From Candidatus Endonucleibacter bathymodioli (GTDB lineage Bacteria; Pseudomonadota; Gammaproteobacteria; Pseudomonadales; Endozoicomonadaceae): DNA of 64,000 nt. Below, piece after piece: positions 1 to 9,328 of this stretch. Each line of letters starts with the position of its first letter. The first letter of the stretch is position 1. Under the pieces are notes generated by a model. The model was not told the origin of the DNA and did not search any database. It saw nothing but the letters and a program-made list of their open reading frames with translations. A program made the translations under genes and the position numbers. The stretch is taken from NCBI GenBank assembly GCA_030674915.1, contig JASXSV010000004.1, forward strand, positions 124,001 through 188,000. Reading direction: 5' to 3'.

Positions 1-728
1 AGTCTGTATGGCCTCTGGAAAGCTTTTAACACCATCGACGCAGGCGATCAATATATCCTCTAGGCCACGGGTTTTTAGCTCCGTCAGAATGCCTAGCCAG
101 AACTTTGCACCTTCGTTCTCTGATAACCACATGCCCAGCAGTTCTTTGTGGCCTTCCGTGTTAACGCCCAATGCTAAGTATATGGCCTTATTGATGACTT
201 GCTTGTCTTGCCGAATTTTGACAACGATGCAGTCTAAGTAGACGATGGGATACACCTGATCCAGCGGACGAGCTTGCCACTCCACTACTTGCTCCATGAC
301 CGAATTTGTCACTTTGGAAATGAGGCTTGCCGATACATCGGCATCGTAAAGTTCTTTGAACGCGGTACAGATTTCGCGGGTGGTCATGCCCTGGGCGTAA
401 AGGAAGAGGATTTTATCATCCATGCCTGTGAATCGAGTTTGTTGCTTTTAATGAGCTGCGGCTCGAAGGAACTGTCTCGATCACGCGGAATATCTATCTC
501 AATCGCTCCGTCGTCTGTATAAACGGTTTTACCTGAATGACCGTTACGGCTGTTTGAGCCAACGCTAGGCTGGTGTATGTCATAGCCTAGGTGGTCATCA
601 AGTTCTGCGCCTAGTGCCGCCTCAACGGTTACTTTCTTGAGCATGCGGCTGAAATCACTGAGATCTTTCTCAGTCTTCATGCTTTTGGCGGCCTCTTTGG
701 CAAAGGCCAATAGTTCTTTTTGTTTCAT
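1..728 (-). pseudogene. IS256-family transposase, frameshifted and incomplete
   Basis: The mutator-type transposase begins with ATG at 728 and is colinear with the copy at 29739 (shared segments such as KSMKTEKDLSDFSRMLKK and [13 protein letters not shown]). The frame is lost near 450-460. The other copy encodes two lysines followed by QQT; here the A-run is one base short (ATTAAAAGC), so the reading continues out of frame to a stop near 384. The original frame carries on from about 445 down to base 1, including the catalytic region around [13 protein letters not shown]. The element therefore cannot make its own transposase unless frameshifting rescues it. The C-terminal third is outside the window. 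Confidence 0.85.
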
Positions 729-787
729 GGTGCTTATCTCCCGTAGGGGGTAATGATAAGCAAATACACAAACTAATCTACAGTCTC
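1..787 (-). mobile_element. IS256-family element, 5' part (copy 1), cut by the window edge
   Basis: The outer end is placed at 787 because the terminal sequence matches the left end of the second IS256 copy at 29680 (GAGACT, then a shared stretch reading towards the transposase ATG). The transposase reads leftward and the element runs off the window at base 1. The base run just outside 787 is unrelated to the flank of the other copy, which supports this boundary. The right-hand terminal repeat and the second target duplication lie outside the window. Confidence 0.85.
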
Positions 788-960
788 TAAAATTCTATAA
801 TCGAGTGGCCAAAAAATATTGACCACTACAATTCCCGAACTACACGGGATCATTTGCAAACACCTGATAGTCTATATATTCAAAATTATATATAAACTCA
901 GAATGATTTACACACGAGTTTCAGACCATTCATGCTGGTCTAGTGTCGCTACTTTCCCAT

Positions 961-2955
961 CTATTTGCACTTCTTCGGATTTTTGAGGATCTCCTCTTCT
1001 ATGCTGCATTCATCTAACATGCTCGTAACATCATTATCACCAAATTCCGTCTCCCTATCTTCAGGTACGACACAGCCAAGATCTACATAACTATTGCCAT
1101 GACAATTCTCACACTTATCCCGAGAATTAGGATCTATAAACGCAAGACTATCTTCAGATATTACAGTTTCATACTTTTGATCTTCGTCTAATTCTGCACG
1201 AGAGCCATCTATAACTCCATTACCACTCTTGTTCTTAGCCACGGTAACCTCTTCTGGAAGATGTTTTTTGATAGAATCAAAATCATCTACACCCTTATTA
1301 GAACCTATAATCTCAAGACTACCTTCAGACATTGCAGTTTCATACTTTGAATCTTCGCCTAATTCTGAACAAGAGTCATCTATGGATTCATCCCCATTAC
1401 CACTATCGTCCCCTGACTCAGATTTAGTCTCGGCAACCTCTACCCCTGTAAGAGAACCGTTGGTAGATTCAGAATTATCTGCAAATACTGAGCCGTCATT
1501 CTCTTCCTCTTCGCCGAATTGTGCAAGATAGTCTTCCATATTATTCAAAACACCCAAGTTATTTGCAGACTCTAAGGCATAATTATCTCGCTTTTCGCCG
1601 AAGTGTGCATCATATCTATCCAGATCATTCAAAGCGCCCATAGACTCCAAGTTATCTGCAGATCCTAATGCATCATTATCTCGCTTTTCGCCGAAGTGTG
1701 CATCATAGTCATCTATATCATTAACAGCACCCATAGACTTAACAGAATATGGAGATCTTAAGGTTAAATTCGCTTCCTCTACTACGCAGGAATTTGCAAT
1801 AGAGTCGTCACCTATAAGAGAGCCCTCTATATTGCCTCCTTCAGAAATGTCTGTGTCTGCATTTTCATCAGATACAGCCCTAAAATCAGAAGCCTCGACA
1901 TATTTCTGCCCTTCACCACCGTTATTATAAGTCGTATCCTCTTCGGAAATCTCTTGTGCCAACAAGTTTTGGGTAGAATCATCATTAACCCTAGACCTCT
2001 TCTCTATCTCACACAAAATTTTATTAGTCAGCTCCTCTACCTCCCTTTGCTCAACTGCTGTAAGGCGATCGATCTTTGCTTCGGTTAATCTTTGTAGCTC
2101 TTCATCACCTCCATTTATAACAGCGACATTCAACCACGCACAACCTTCGACAGAACCACCTCCATTTCTAACAGCAACATTCAACCACGCACAACCTACG
2201 GCAGAATTCTTCTTATAATACATCTCCCCTAACTCAACTTGAGCCTTGAAAAACCCTTTCCACGCCGAGTCGCTAATCATTTTAAAAGCAGTGACGATGT
2301 TTCTAGGTATAGGCCCTGTACCATTGAGAAACATAGTCCCTAAATAATATTGAGCGCCTTTGTCCCCTAGGGATGCAGGTGCCTTTAATAACTCTGCAGC
2401 CACACCGTATTGTGAATCATTAAAAGCTTTTATCCCATCAGCAACCGATTTTTTATTCGCCACTTCCAGATTATCTGCATATAGCTCACGCCAAAGAACA
2501 TTAACACGGATACTTATTGCCACTTTCTCAGACTCCTCGAGTTTTACTTCTCCATCCATAATGCTTTCAACATTATGCAACTTAGCAATCTCTTTCCACG
2601 CAAAAGCTTCGATACGATTCTGACTTGTTCCACATCCATGAAGGTACATGTTCGCTAGCTTACCTTGAGCCTTGGGAAACCCATGCTTAGCCGATGCTAG
2701 GCGCCACCTAAGGGTAGAGATGTGGCTTTCCTCTAATCCTCCCAACGCTGCGTAATACATTTCTCCCAGACAATATTCAGCCTCTGGATGCTGTTTTTTT
2801 GAAGCACATCTTAACAACGGAACAGCTTTGTCGTATTCCATATTTTTGAAATAGTTTATACCCTCCAGAGCTCGTTCTTCTTCATCCGAATTCAGACCTG
2901 CATAAACAATGCTAGGTAATAACAATATTAACAATAACTTGGTTAATTGACGCAC
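961..2955 (-). CDS. secreted Sel1-repeat protein with acidic C-terminal repeats
   Basis: The 664-aa product starts at a GTG at 2955, preceded by a GAGGA ribosome site about 7 nt upstream. Residues 1-19 form a signal peptide with a likely cut after VYA. Residues 30-330 hold Sel1-like (TPR-type) helical repeats, seen as AEYCLGEMYYAALGG, AQGKLANMYLHGCG, AQYYLGTMFLNGTG and AQVELGEMYY; one segment ending in CAWLNVAV is duplicated side by side. The C-terminal half is strongly acidic and carries three imperfect copies of a ~36-residue unit (DDYDAHFGEKRDN, DRYDAHFGEKRDN, DYLAQFGEEEEND) and two copies of a KYET-SE-SL unit. Sel1 proteins are known as protein-interaction scaffolds and include bacterial effectors acting on host cells. 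Export is supported by the signal peptide; a host role is inference. No operon partner is present. Confidence 0.8.
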   Translation of the reverse strand: MRQLTKLLLILLLPSIVYAGLNSDEEERALEGINYFKNMEYDKAVPLLRCASKKQHPEAEYCLGEMYYAALGGLEESHISTLRWRLASAKHGFPKAQGKLANMYLHGCGTSQNRIEAFAWKEIAKLHNVESIMDGEVKLEESEKVAISIRVNVLWRELYADNLEVANKKSVADGIKAFNDSQYGVAAELLKAPASLGDKGAQYYLGTMFLNGTGPIPRNIVTAFKMISDSAWKGFFKAQVELGEMYYKKNSAVGCAWLNVAVRNGGGSVEGCAWLNVAVINGGDEELQRLTEAKIDRLTAVEQREVEELTNKILCEIEKRSRVNDDSTQNLLAQEISEEDTTYNNGGEGQKYVEASDFRAVSDENADTDISEGGNIEGSLIGDDSIANSCVVEEANLTLRSPYSVKSMGAVNDIDDYDAHFGEKRDNDALGSADNLESMGALNDLDRYDAHFGEKRDNYALESANNLGVLNNMEDYLAQFGEEEENDGSVFADNSESTNGSLTGVEVAETKSESGDDSGNGDESIDDSCSELGEDSKYETAMSEGSLEIIGSNKGVDDFDSIKKHLPEEVTVAKNKSGNGVIDGSRAELDEDQKYETVISEDSLAFIDPNSRDKCENCHGNSYVDLGCVVPEDRETEFGDNDVTSMLDECSIEEEILKNPKKCK

Positions 2956-3065
2956 GACTTTGTCCTCATGGTTGTTTTACATAACGGTGATTAAAACTAA
3001 CAATACCTGCAAGAAGATAGGCACTATACTGGGGGTGAGTATAACCAAGAAACTATAAATAGAAA

Positions 3066-3112
3066 CATAAAAACATAAAAATAAAAAAATAAAAAAATAA
3101 AAAAATAGAAAA
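3066..3112. repeat. A-rich low-complexity tract with 8-bp periodicity
   Basis: The stretch is built of AAAAAAAT-like units upstream of the Sel1 gene. It lies in a gap between that gene and the IS5 element. No gene is supported here. Confidence 0.6.
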
Positions 3113-3668
3113 ACACCACTACAGTCGCGTATCTTGAAACTTATTAGACTCAAATGCGCATTAAAAAATAACACGCAAACAACGATAGTCCTTTATGTCA
3201 TCCGTAAACGACCGTAGAATACTGACTAGTGTCTCAAATACAGTCTGGATTGTATTAACAGACCGTTCTTCTTAACCATAATCTATAACGAGACCTTTGC
3301 ACGATAACGCTGCATAAGCCCCACTATTAATTAAATCGTATTTTTTGAGGATAAAGCCTTAAAAAACACGATTTCAGTTCGAATATGCGCCATTAGAGCC
3401 ATTTCACCCTTCATTTTCGATTTTCAGGCACAACTTGCTGCTGAATAGCTAAACCTCGTTTAATATTGTGCGCCACACACATTATTTCAAAACGTGTACG
3501 GTTTCGGCTTAAGCCAAGATAACGAGCTTTCGCCATGCCTGCCGTAGTGTATTTCAAAACGCCAAATACTCGATCCACAGTGCAGCGCACGCCAGAATGT
3601 AAACGGTTAAAACACTTATCATGTTCTGTTAATGGTTTATTTCGATAAGCACGTTTTATTATTCCGCG

Positions 3669-4739
3669 GATTTTAGTCATAAGTGCGCCATTGAAAAGGT
3701 TGAGCCAGAGGGTACACTCACGGTTCGACCAAAAACCAATGTGAGACCACTTATGAATAAGCGTTATACCAACCTGACTCAAGAAGAAAGATACCAGATT
3801 TGGTCAGAGAAAAAAGCAGGAGTTTCAAATGAAATTATCGCCCAAGACTTAGGGCGTGATTTGAGTACCGTCAAAAGAGAGTTGGCTAGAAATACAGGGG
3901 CTAGAGGTTATCGCCCTAAGCAAGCACATAATTTTGCGCAGGAACGTCATCAACAGAAACCCAAAGCGACCAAGATGGTAGCTGAACTGAAAGATAAAAC
4001 TACTGACAGACTAAGTAAACAGTGGAGCCCTGAGCAAATACAAGGACGCCTTAAACGAGATAATCACCTTCTATATGTCCCGCTACGATTTACCAGTTTA
4101 TTCGAGAGGACAAAGCTGAGGGTGGTTGCTTGTATCAACATCTTCGGCACAAGAAGTATAAGCAAAGAACAGGAAAGCCCGATGCACGAGGCCAGATCCG
4201 AAACCGTGTTAGCATTGATGATCGACCTGGAATTGTGGATCAAAAAATACGTTTAGGCGATTGGGAAGCAGACACTGTATTTGGCAAAAGACACAAGGGT
4301 GTACTGGTTACATTAACGGAAAGAGTGAGTAAATTAAATTTGGTAAAACGTGTTCCTTCAAAGCACGCTGACGTGGTGACGAAAGCAATTATAACGATGC
4401 TCAAGCCTTACCAATCAGACTTACTCACGATCACATTTGATAACGGAAAGGAGTTCGCCTTTCATGAAAAAATCAAGAAAAAGATTAACGTAGATACCTA
4501 TTTTGCTCACCCTTACTCCTCGTGGGAACGAGGTTTGAATGAAAATCATAATGGCTTGATAAGACAATATTTGCCCAAAAGCCAATCTTTGGATAATGTC
4601 ACTGACAAAGAAATTTTAGACATACAAAACCGACTAAACCAAAGACCAAGAAAACTGTTAGACTTTAAAACACCTGATGAGATTTATAGTGAAATGGCGT
4701 TAGCTGCATAAATTTTTAAGGGCGCACTTATGACTAAAT
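3669..4739 (+). mobile_element. IS30-family element, copy 1, nested in IS5
   Basis: The ends are inverted repeats of the form GATTTTAGTCATAAGTGCGC, with the right copy one T shorter. Both sides are flanked by CCGCG (3664-3668 and 4740-4744). The sequence is nearly identical to the intact copy at 59024-60097, in opposite orientation. The insertion splits the IS5 transposase gene. Confidence 0.9.
3753..4711 (+). pseudogene. IS30-family transposase, single-base frameshift
   Basis: The N-terminal helix-turn-helix region begins MNKRYTNLTQEERYQIW. The frame breaks near 4062: the intact copy reads GATAATCAACCTTC and this one GATAATCACCTTC, one A short. The DDE core continues in another frame from about 4080 to 4711, with GDWEADTVFGKRHKG, TITFDNGKEFAFHEK and YSSWERGLNENHNG. 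Everything needed for a 319-aa enzyme is present except the missing base, so this is a recently inactivated copy. It might still move if the copy at 59 kb supplies transposase in trans. Confidence 0.88.
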
Positions 4740-5573
4740 CCGCGTTCTGTTATCAATATTTCGATCATCCCGCCATTCACTGTGCTTATTGCTGGAATAG
4801 GCACTATCCGCATAAACAGACGACTCTTCACCATCTAATAGCTCAGTGAAACAATTTGAATCGTGAACATTTCCTGCTGTGTAACCGCTCGATTTTATCA
4901 GCCCATCCTCATCGACATTTATGTGCGCTTTAAAGCCGTAGGTACTTTTACTCTTCCCGTCAGAACCTACTTTCACGTTCCACTTCGCGTCAAGATCCTG
5001 TGTTGAGTGCTTGTATTTATCCTTATTTGGACGACACTGTTTAGCCTCAATTACGCTAGCGTCAATAATACTGATACCTCCAGATTTAATATAAAGACCT
5101 TTATCTATAAGCTGGGAATTGATTTCTTGAAGCAACTTATCCATAAGCAACAACTTATCGAGCGTCTGTCTAAATCGCCAAAAAGTACTGTGGTCCGGCA
5201 CTGACTCTGAAATGTCGAGCGCAATAAATCGACGAAATAAAAGATCGCGAGCAAGTTGTTTCTCTAGGGCCGAATCGCTTAATTTATACCAACTTTGCAG
5301 CAGCAGTGCCTTAAACATCATCAGTGGCGGCCATGCCTTTTCGCCTCGAGAACTTGAATGTATATCTTTCAGATGATGCTCTAAGCGAGCCCAATCAATG
5401 AGTTCATAGACAGAGTCGAGTTCTTTCACTGCATCGTGATGAATCAGCATTGAATCTGCTAGACTGCGTTGTTTCAGATTTCTCCAAGCTATGATTTCAC
5501 CGAAAGGCATTGATTGTTCAAGGATTATTATACCTGATTTTCAGTTGTTTAGCGAGACTCGTGCAAAGGTCTC

Positions 5574-6388
5574 ATAACATATGCATAAGGGCGAGCATAC
5601 TGGCATGTATGACTCACGAGGCTGAGCGTTATAGCGATCCTTATCACTTAATTATTAAGGATGGATTATGATTTTGTGCACGACACCAATGATGCACCTA
5701 ATATTACATTCATCATGGATAGCGAAACCATGTCAGGAGTCAGACTGATGAAATAAATGGCATGCAAGCCTTATTATGAGTAAGCTGAGAGCAGAGGGTG
5801 ATATGATGTTAGCAATATAATTGAGCAAAATATTTCCAAACTAAATATTGTTTTTTAACTACCACATTATTACTGCAAGAAAGTGAAACCTCGTAAGAGA
5901 AAGCAGATCTAAAACTCTACAGATAGCAATGCTGATAACCGCAATAGCGAAACTCATAAGGCAGCTCACCTCATGTAATCAAAGCCAGTCAGCACCATAC
6001 TCCTGCATCTTTAACTGCCCTCTCCAGAAAATCATTACTCTTCCTTGATATGACTGTTTGTGAGAGCATATAGCTATTATCCTTGAAGCAGTAAGTAGCT
6101 GCAAACGAGAGAAGACTATGAACCTACGGGGAATAGGTTACTGGCTGGGTGATAACAGTCAACAACTTCTCGCACCCCCCTAGTAACGTGAATAGAACGA
6201 GCTAGCAATCTTTCCTAATCAGTGCTTATAGTCTTCGGCAAGAAGCAGTTCCTATTTCATGTTTGCTCTCATTAGCCTACAGAAAAACTCCATTATTACC
6301 ATGGACAGGAACTTATTCGTAGATTTTAAGACTGTGCTAGAATGAAATTTTAATTAACATCCAGCATCATAAAGGGAACTAACATAGC
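5574..6388. other. gap without a supported gene
   Basis: About 0.8 kb between the IS5 element and the ferredoxin gene. I see no conserved coding pattern. A 31-codon reading frame at 5661-5756 is too short and has no recognised relative. A TAGAAT box at 6337-6342 could be the -10 of the downstream ferredoxin gene. Confidence 0.5.
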
Positions 6389-6934
6389 ATGCATGAAATA
6401 AAGTTTTCTGATCGCTCATATATACTAGAGACAGGAGAAACCCTCCTTGACGGATTGCTCAGGCAAGGTGCTAGAGTACCATATTCATGCAAGTCTGGTA
6501 TTTGTCATTCCTGCCTACTTAAACTTGAGTGCGGAAATCCCCCAAAAGGCAGTCAGGTGCTCCTGAGCCAGAAACAGATACAAAGTCGCTATATTCTAGC
6601 CTGCCAAAGCAAAATCAACAGCAATATCCATATTAAATTAATGAAGAGAGATGACACGCCAGCCACCATTATTTCAACTACAGCTACAACCACAACCTGT
6701 GTTACTCTTGAGTTACACCTTCGTTTCCCTGTACAAGCTCTTACTGAAAGCTCTCAGTCAGATCTAACATTGATTATAAATCATGCTCTCAGCAAGCAAT
6801 GTGCGATAGAGAACATTGATAAAAACGGACAAAAGCTAAGCATAGTAGTGGAAAGAACAGTCGGTGACAACTTTAGCACCTGGATTCACGAAAAAGCCAA
6901 TAAAGGCTCTCAGGTTATGCTGCAGTTCATATAA
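6389..6934 (+). CDS. plant-type [2Fe-2S] ferredoxin domain with a shortened reductase-like tail
   Basis: The 181-aa product has the cluster-binding pattern C-x4-C-x2-C-x29-C at Cys34, 39, 42 and 72 (YSCKSGICHSC and LACQSK), within an N-terminal beta-grasp ferredoxin fold. Residues ~95-181 resemble the FAD-binding half of ferredoxin-NAD(P)H reductases (segment VVERTVGDNFSTWIHEK). The stop comes shortly after that, and the FAD/NAD-binding remainder usual in ~330-aa family members is missing. It may be a truncated electron-transfer reductase kept as a ferredoxin, or a pseudogene in an early stage. AAGGGA about 11 nt upstream supports the start. Confidence 0.7.
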   Translation: MHEIKFSDRSYILETGETLLDGLLRQGARVPYSCKSGICHSCLLKLECGNPPKGSQVLLSQKQIQSRYILACQSKINSNIHIKLMKRDDTPATIISTTATTTTCVTLELHLRFPVQALTESSQSDLTLIINHALSKQCAIENIDKNGQKLSIVVERTVGDNFSTWIHEKANKGSQVMLQFI

Positions 6935-6974
6935 ATTATTTTTCCACCTGCTCTGCCGTTACCGCTTTCTCACT

Positions 6975-7001
6975 TATACCAGTTACCTTTGAAGGCGTAA
7001 G
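6975..7001 (+). repeat. dispersed intergenic repeat, forward copy
   Basis: This copy reads TATACCAGTTACCTTTGAAG followed by GCGTAAG. It belongs to a family of short imperfect repeats found only in gaps of this window, with approximate consensus TACCAGTTACCATTGAAGG then GTGAGAGTAGTC. Confidence 0.6.
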
Positions 7002-7138
7002 GTTTTTGTCTGGTACAATTCACTCCAAACGCATTCTAGTACGTTCAATGGTCCTCCTCGTTTGTCGGCTACCTACAGGTATAAAGCATCAGTCGATTGC
7101 AGTGATTACATGAACCCCGCACTAGCCCTGAGGAAATT

Positions 7139-7456
7139 ATGTTAGATATACAGACACACATCATTGATAAACTTTCAACGACAATAAATATTACTCATAT
7201 CAAAGTCACTGATGAGAGCCACCAACATAACGTTCCTACAGGATCTCAGTCTCACTTTAATGTGGTCCTGGTTTCTAATGATTTCACCAACAAAACCCTA
7301 GTGAAGCGCCATCAATTAGTTTACAGCATTTTGGCCCATGAACTTCGCCACACTATTCACGCGTTATCTTTGCATACCTACACTGAGCAAGAATGGCAAG
7401 AACAACAAAAAACAGCACCACAATCTCCTGACTGCTTAGGAGGAAAAGGCCGATAA
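7139..7456 (+). CDS. bolA: BolA family protein
   Basis: The 105-aa product has the class II KH-like BolA fold: the N-terminal helix MLDIQTHIIDKL, the central SHFNVVLVSNDF strand and the signature helix KRHQLVYSILAHELRHTIHAL with its conserved histidine. BolA proteins bind monothiol glutaredoxins and [2Fe-2S] clusters and also act as stress-linked transcription regulators. TGAGGA just before the ATG is a good ribosome site. The length and C-terminal LHTYTEQEW match BolA proper better than the shorter IbaG. It stands alone, downstream of the ferredoxin gene; co-transcription is possible but the 200-bp gap holds a dispersed repeat. Confidence 0.9.
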   Translation: MLDIQTHIIDKLSTTINITHIKVTDESHQHNVPTGSQSHFNVVLVSNDFTNKTLVKRHQLVYSILAHELRHTIHALSLHTYTEQEWQEQQKTAPQSPDCLGGKGR

Positions 7457-8011
7457 CTTCAATTGTAACGGGTATATACCAACACCCTTGAAGACGTGGG
7501 GTAGTTGACTCCTCTCACTCACTCCAATTACCTACGAGTCTAATTATAGCTTCAAGGGGGGCTTCGTTACCTTATCTCCCATCCTCTCCCTCACGGGTAA
7601 CTGGTATATGCTGACACCCAAAAACAACCGTGCAAAAACGATCACTCCCTGAGTATTAATCATCAAAAATTGGTGCACCATTAGCCCATAAGACTAACTA
7701 CAGTCTTGACAGACTAAAACATGCATGCTAATACCAATTAAAATACAATAAGCTTTCCTTGACATAGGGAAAAAAATCATTATGATCATTAGATAGTTTT
7801 TTTGTTGTTAGCTTCCATGCTTAACTTCTTTCTTGGTGTGCTAGCTTGGGCTACCCACTAAACTACTATAGATGTGCTCAAATAACAATAAACTTTTGAT
7901 GCGTATGAGGACCTAACGCTAGTTACAGCTATTACTTCCTATGAAAGGAGTAGCCTAAGCTATCGTTTATTCTTGTAACACAGTTTATCACTTAACCTTG
8001 GTACTTATTAC
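7457..8011. other. gap with fragments of the dispersed repeat
   Basis: No gene is visible in about 0.55 kb. Pieces of the dispersed repeat occur at roughly 7488-7530 (GTTGACTCCTCTCACTCACT) and 7594-7610 (GGGTAACTGGTATATG). Confidence 0.5.
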
Positions 8012-9052
8012 ATGAACTTAATTAGAAACACACGCTATCTTATAGGTTGTTATATGTTGTTTTTCTCATTTGACCATGCTTTTGCAGTAAAAGAAAAGCA
8101 TGATGCGGAAGCAATAGATACAACAACATGTGTACAAATAGAGAAAGAAGAAGCCAAGGATGAAATATTAGAGTTAAGAAATAAAATACAAAAAGAGTTA
8201 TTCCACAACGGCTGGCTATCCGGTGAAAATACGATAGATAATAAAAGTACTGATAATAAACAACACCATATCCAGGTGCTCGATACTAATAGACAAAATG
8301 ACAATTTAGAAGAGAAATTGCTGGCAGAAAGTAAATTATTAGCCGAACGTAAACGGTTAATAGGGACTATTAATGATCTAAAACAGGATCTAAAACGCAT
8401 TACAGAGAAGAGGGATCATATACAGAAGGAAATTAACGACACGACCCAAGATCCTAAAATGATACTGTCTAACTCTGATATAGCTATTGGGGCAGCTATC
8501 AACTTAGGAATGCATGATAGATCTATTGCTTCCGACATTAAAAGTTTGTTTTTTTTAGCGACGAAGATACTGTTGATAGAACATGGCATTAGTACTTCAA
8601 AATTCCATTCGTTGCAAGAAATATGCAATTATTGCGAGGCCTGCGATGACTGCGACGATGACTGTAACAACGATAAGCTTACAAAACAAATGAAATCTAT
8701 AGTAAGAGGTAATATGGATAGTTGTAAAGCTTTGCAGGAACGTGCTCTTTCGTCTATACAGAACCCTGTTGCTTGTTTAGTATACATTCACTCTGAATTT
8801 CTAACACGTTTTCATAACACTATACTAGATATATTAACTACAGACCCACAAGAACAAGATATTAATCGTATTGCTTTGTATAAAGCTATTATTGATGATA
8901 TTCATTTCAGACCATATCAGGAGTATAGTAGAAGCACCAAGAACACTGCTACTACTAAAGATTATAAATCTTGCTACATGCCAAAAGCCATACCAGAAAC
9001 TATAAGATTCTACGAGTTAAAAGATGGTCTATTTAAAATAATAAGGCCTTGA
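8012..9052 (+). CDS. secreted orphan protein with a coiled coil and a Cys/Asp cluster
   Basis: The 346-aa product is not recognised. Residues 1-25 are a signal peptide with a likely cut after HAFA. Residues ~45-145 are charged and Leu/Glu/Lys-rich, as in a coiled coil (EEKLLAESKLLAERKRL, then LKQDLKRITEKRDHIQKEI). A metal-site-like cluster follows near residue 210 (CNYCEACDDCDDDCNND). The rest is an alpha-helical, Asn/Ile-rich region. No clear ribosome site precedes the ATG at 8012. The gene sits next to another exported orphan in the same orientation. Export is supported by the signal peptide; any effector role is inference. Confidence 0.7.
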   Translation: MNLIRNTRYLIGCYMLFFSFDHAFAVKEKHDAEAIDTTTCVQIEKEEAKDEILELRNKIQKELFHNGWLSGENTIDNKSTDNKQHHIQVLDTNRQNDNLEEKLLAESKLLAERKRLIGTINDLKQDLKRITEKRDHIQKEINDTTQDPKMILSNSDIAIGAAINLGMHDRSIASDIKSLFFLATKILLIEHGISTSKFHSLQEICNYCEACDDCDDDCNNDKLTKQMKSIVRGNMDSCKALQERALSSIQNPVACLVYIHSEFLTRFHNTILDILTTDPQEQDINRIALYKAIIDDIHFRPYQEYSRSTKNTATTKDYKSCYMPKAIPETIRFYELKDGLFKIIRP

Positions 9053-9218
9053 TGATCATTGGCTCGATGTATACCAGGCATGCCTATACCGAGCATGCCT
9101 GTCTTGCTAATAGTCGTTCTATACTATGGAATTGTTAAAGTTCCGACTACTCTCACTCACATAATCACGCATTCATAGGCTTATGGAGCTTTTCTCCATT
9201 TACTACCTACCATCAATC

Positions 9219-9238
9219 ACCTTTAATGGTAATGGGTA
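9219..9238 (-). repeat. dispersed intergenic repeat, reverse copy
   Basis: ACCTTTAATGGTAATGGGTA is the reverse complement of the repeat core. A CCGACTACTCTCACTCAC element, the other half of the repeat, lies at 9143-9160. Confidence 0.55.
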
Positions 9239-9328
9239 AAAAGTCAGACGTATTCTATTTCTAAAAAGCACTATGGTAAACAATATAGTTACATCATTAC
9301 TCATACAAAAACCACCTTAGAGATTACT

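Larger units (their letters stand above)
3411..5510 (-). pseudogene. IS5-family DDE transposase, split by IS30
   Basis: The N-terminal 257 residues run from the ATG at 5510 to the IS30 junction at 4740. They include the DUF772-type start, the first catalytic Asp in GGISIIDASVIEAK and the second in SSVYADSAYSS. The C-terminal part continues at 3668-3411 with the third catalytic region HSGVRCTVDRVFG. If the IS30 and one copy of its CCGCG target duplication are removed, the two halves join one nucleotide out of frame. The gene was therefore either already frameshifted or lost a base at the junction. It is non-functional as it stands. Confidence 0.85.
3290..5573 (-). mobile_element. IS5-family element interrupted by an IS30 element
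   Basis: Perfect 15-bp terminal inverted repeats, GAGACCTTTGCACGA, lie at 3290-3304 and (inverted) 5559-5573. They are flanked by the 5-bp direct repeat ATAAC at 3285-3289 and 5574-5578, which defines the insertion. Without the nested IS30 at 3669-4739 the element would be about 1.2 kb. The transposase reads leftward from 5510. Confidence 0.9.

Noticed and set aside
2977..3174. 65-codon minus-strand frame rich in Phe and Tyr
   Set aside because: It comes from the A/T-run low-complexity tract and has no other support.
5661..5756. 31-codon frame beginning MDYDFVHDTNDAPN
   Set aside because: Short, no recognised relative, no support beyond an open frame in AT-rich DNA.
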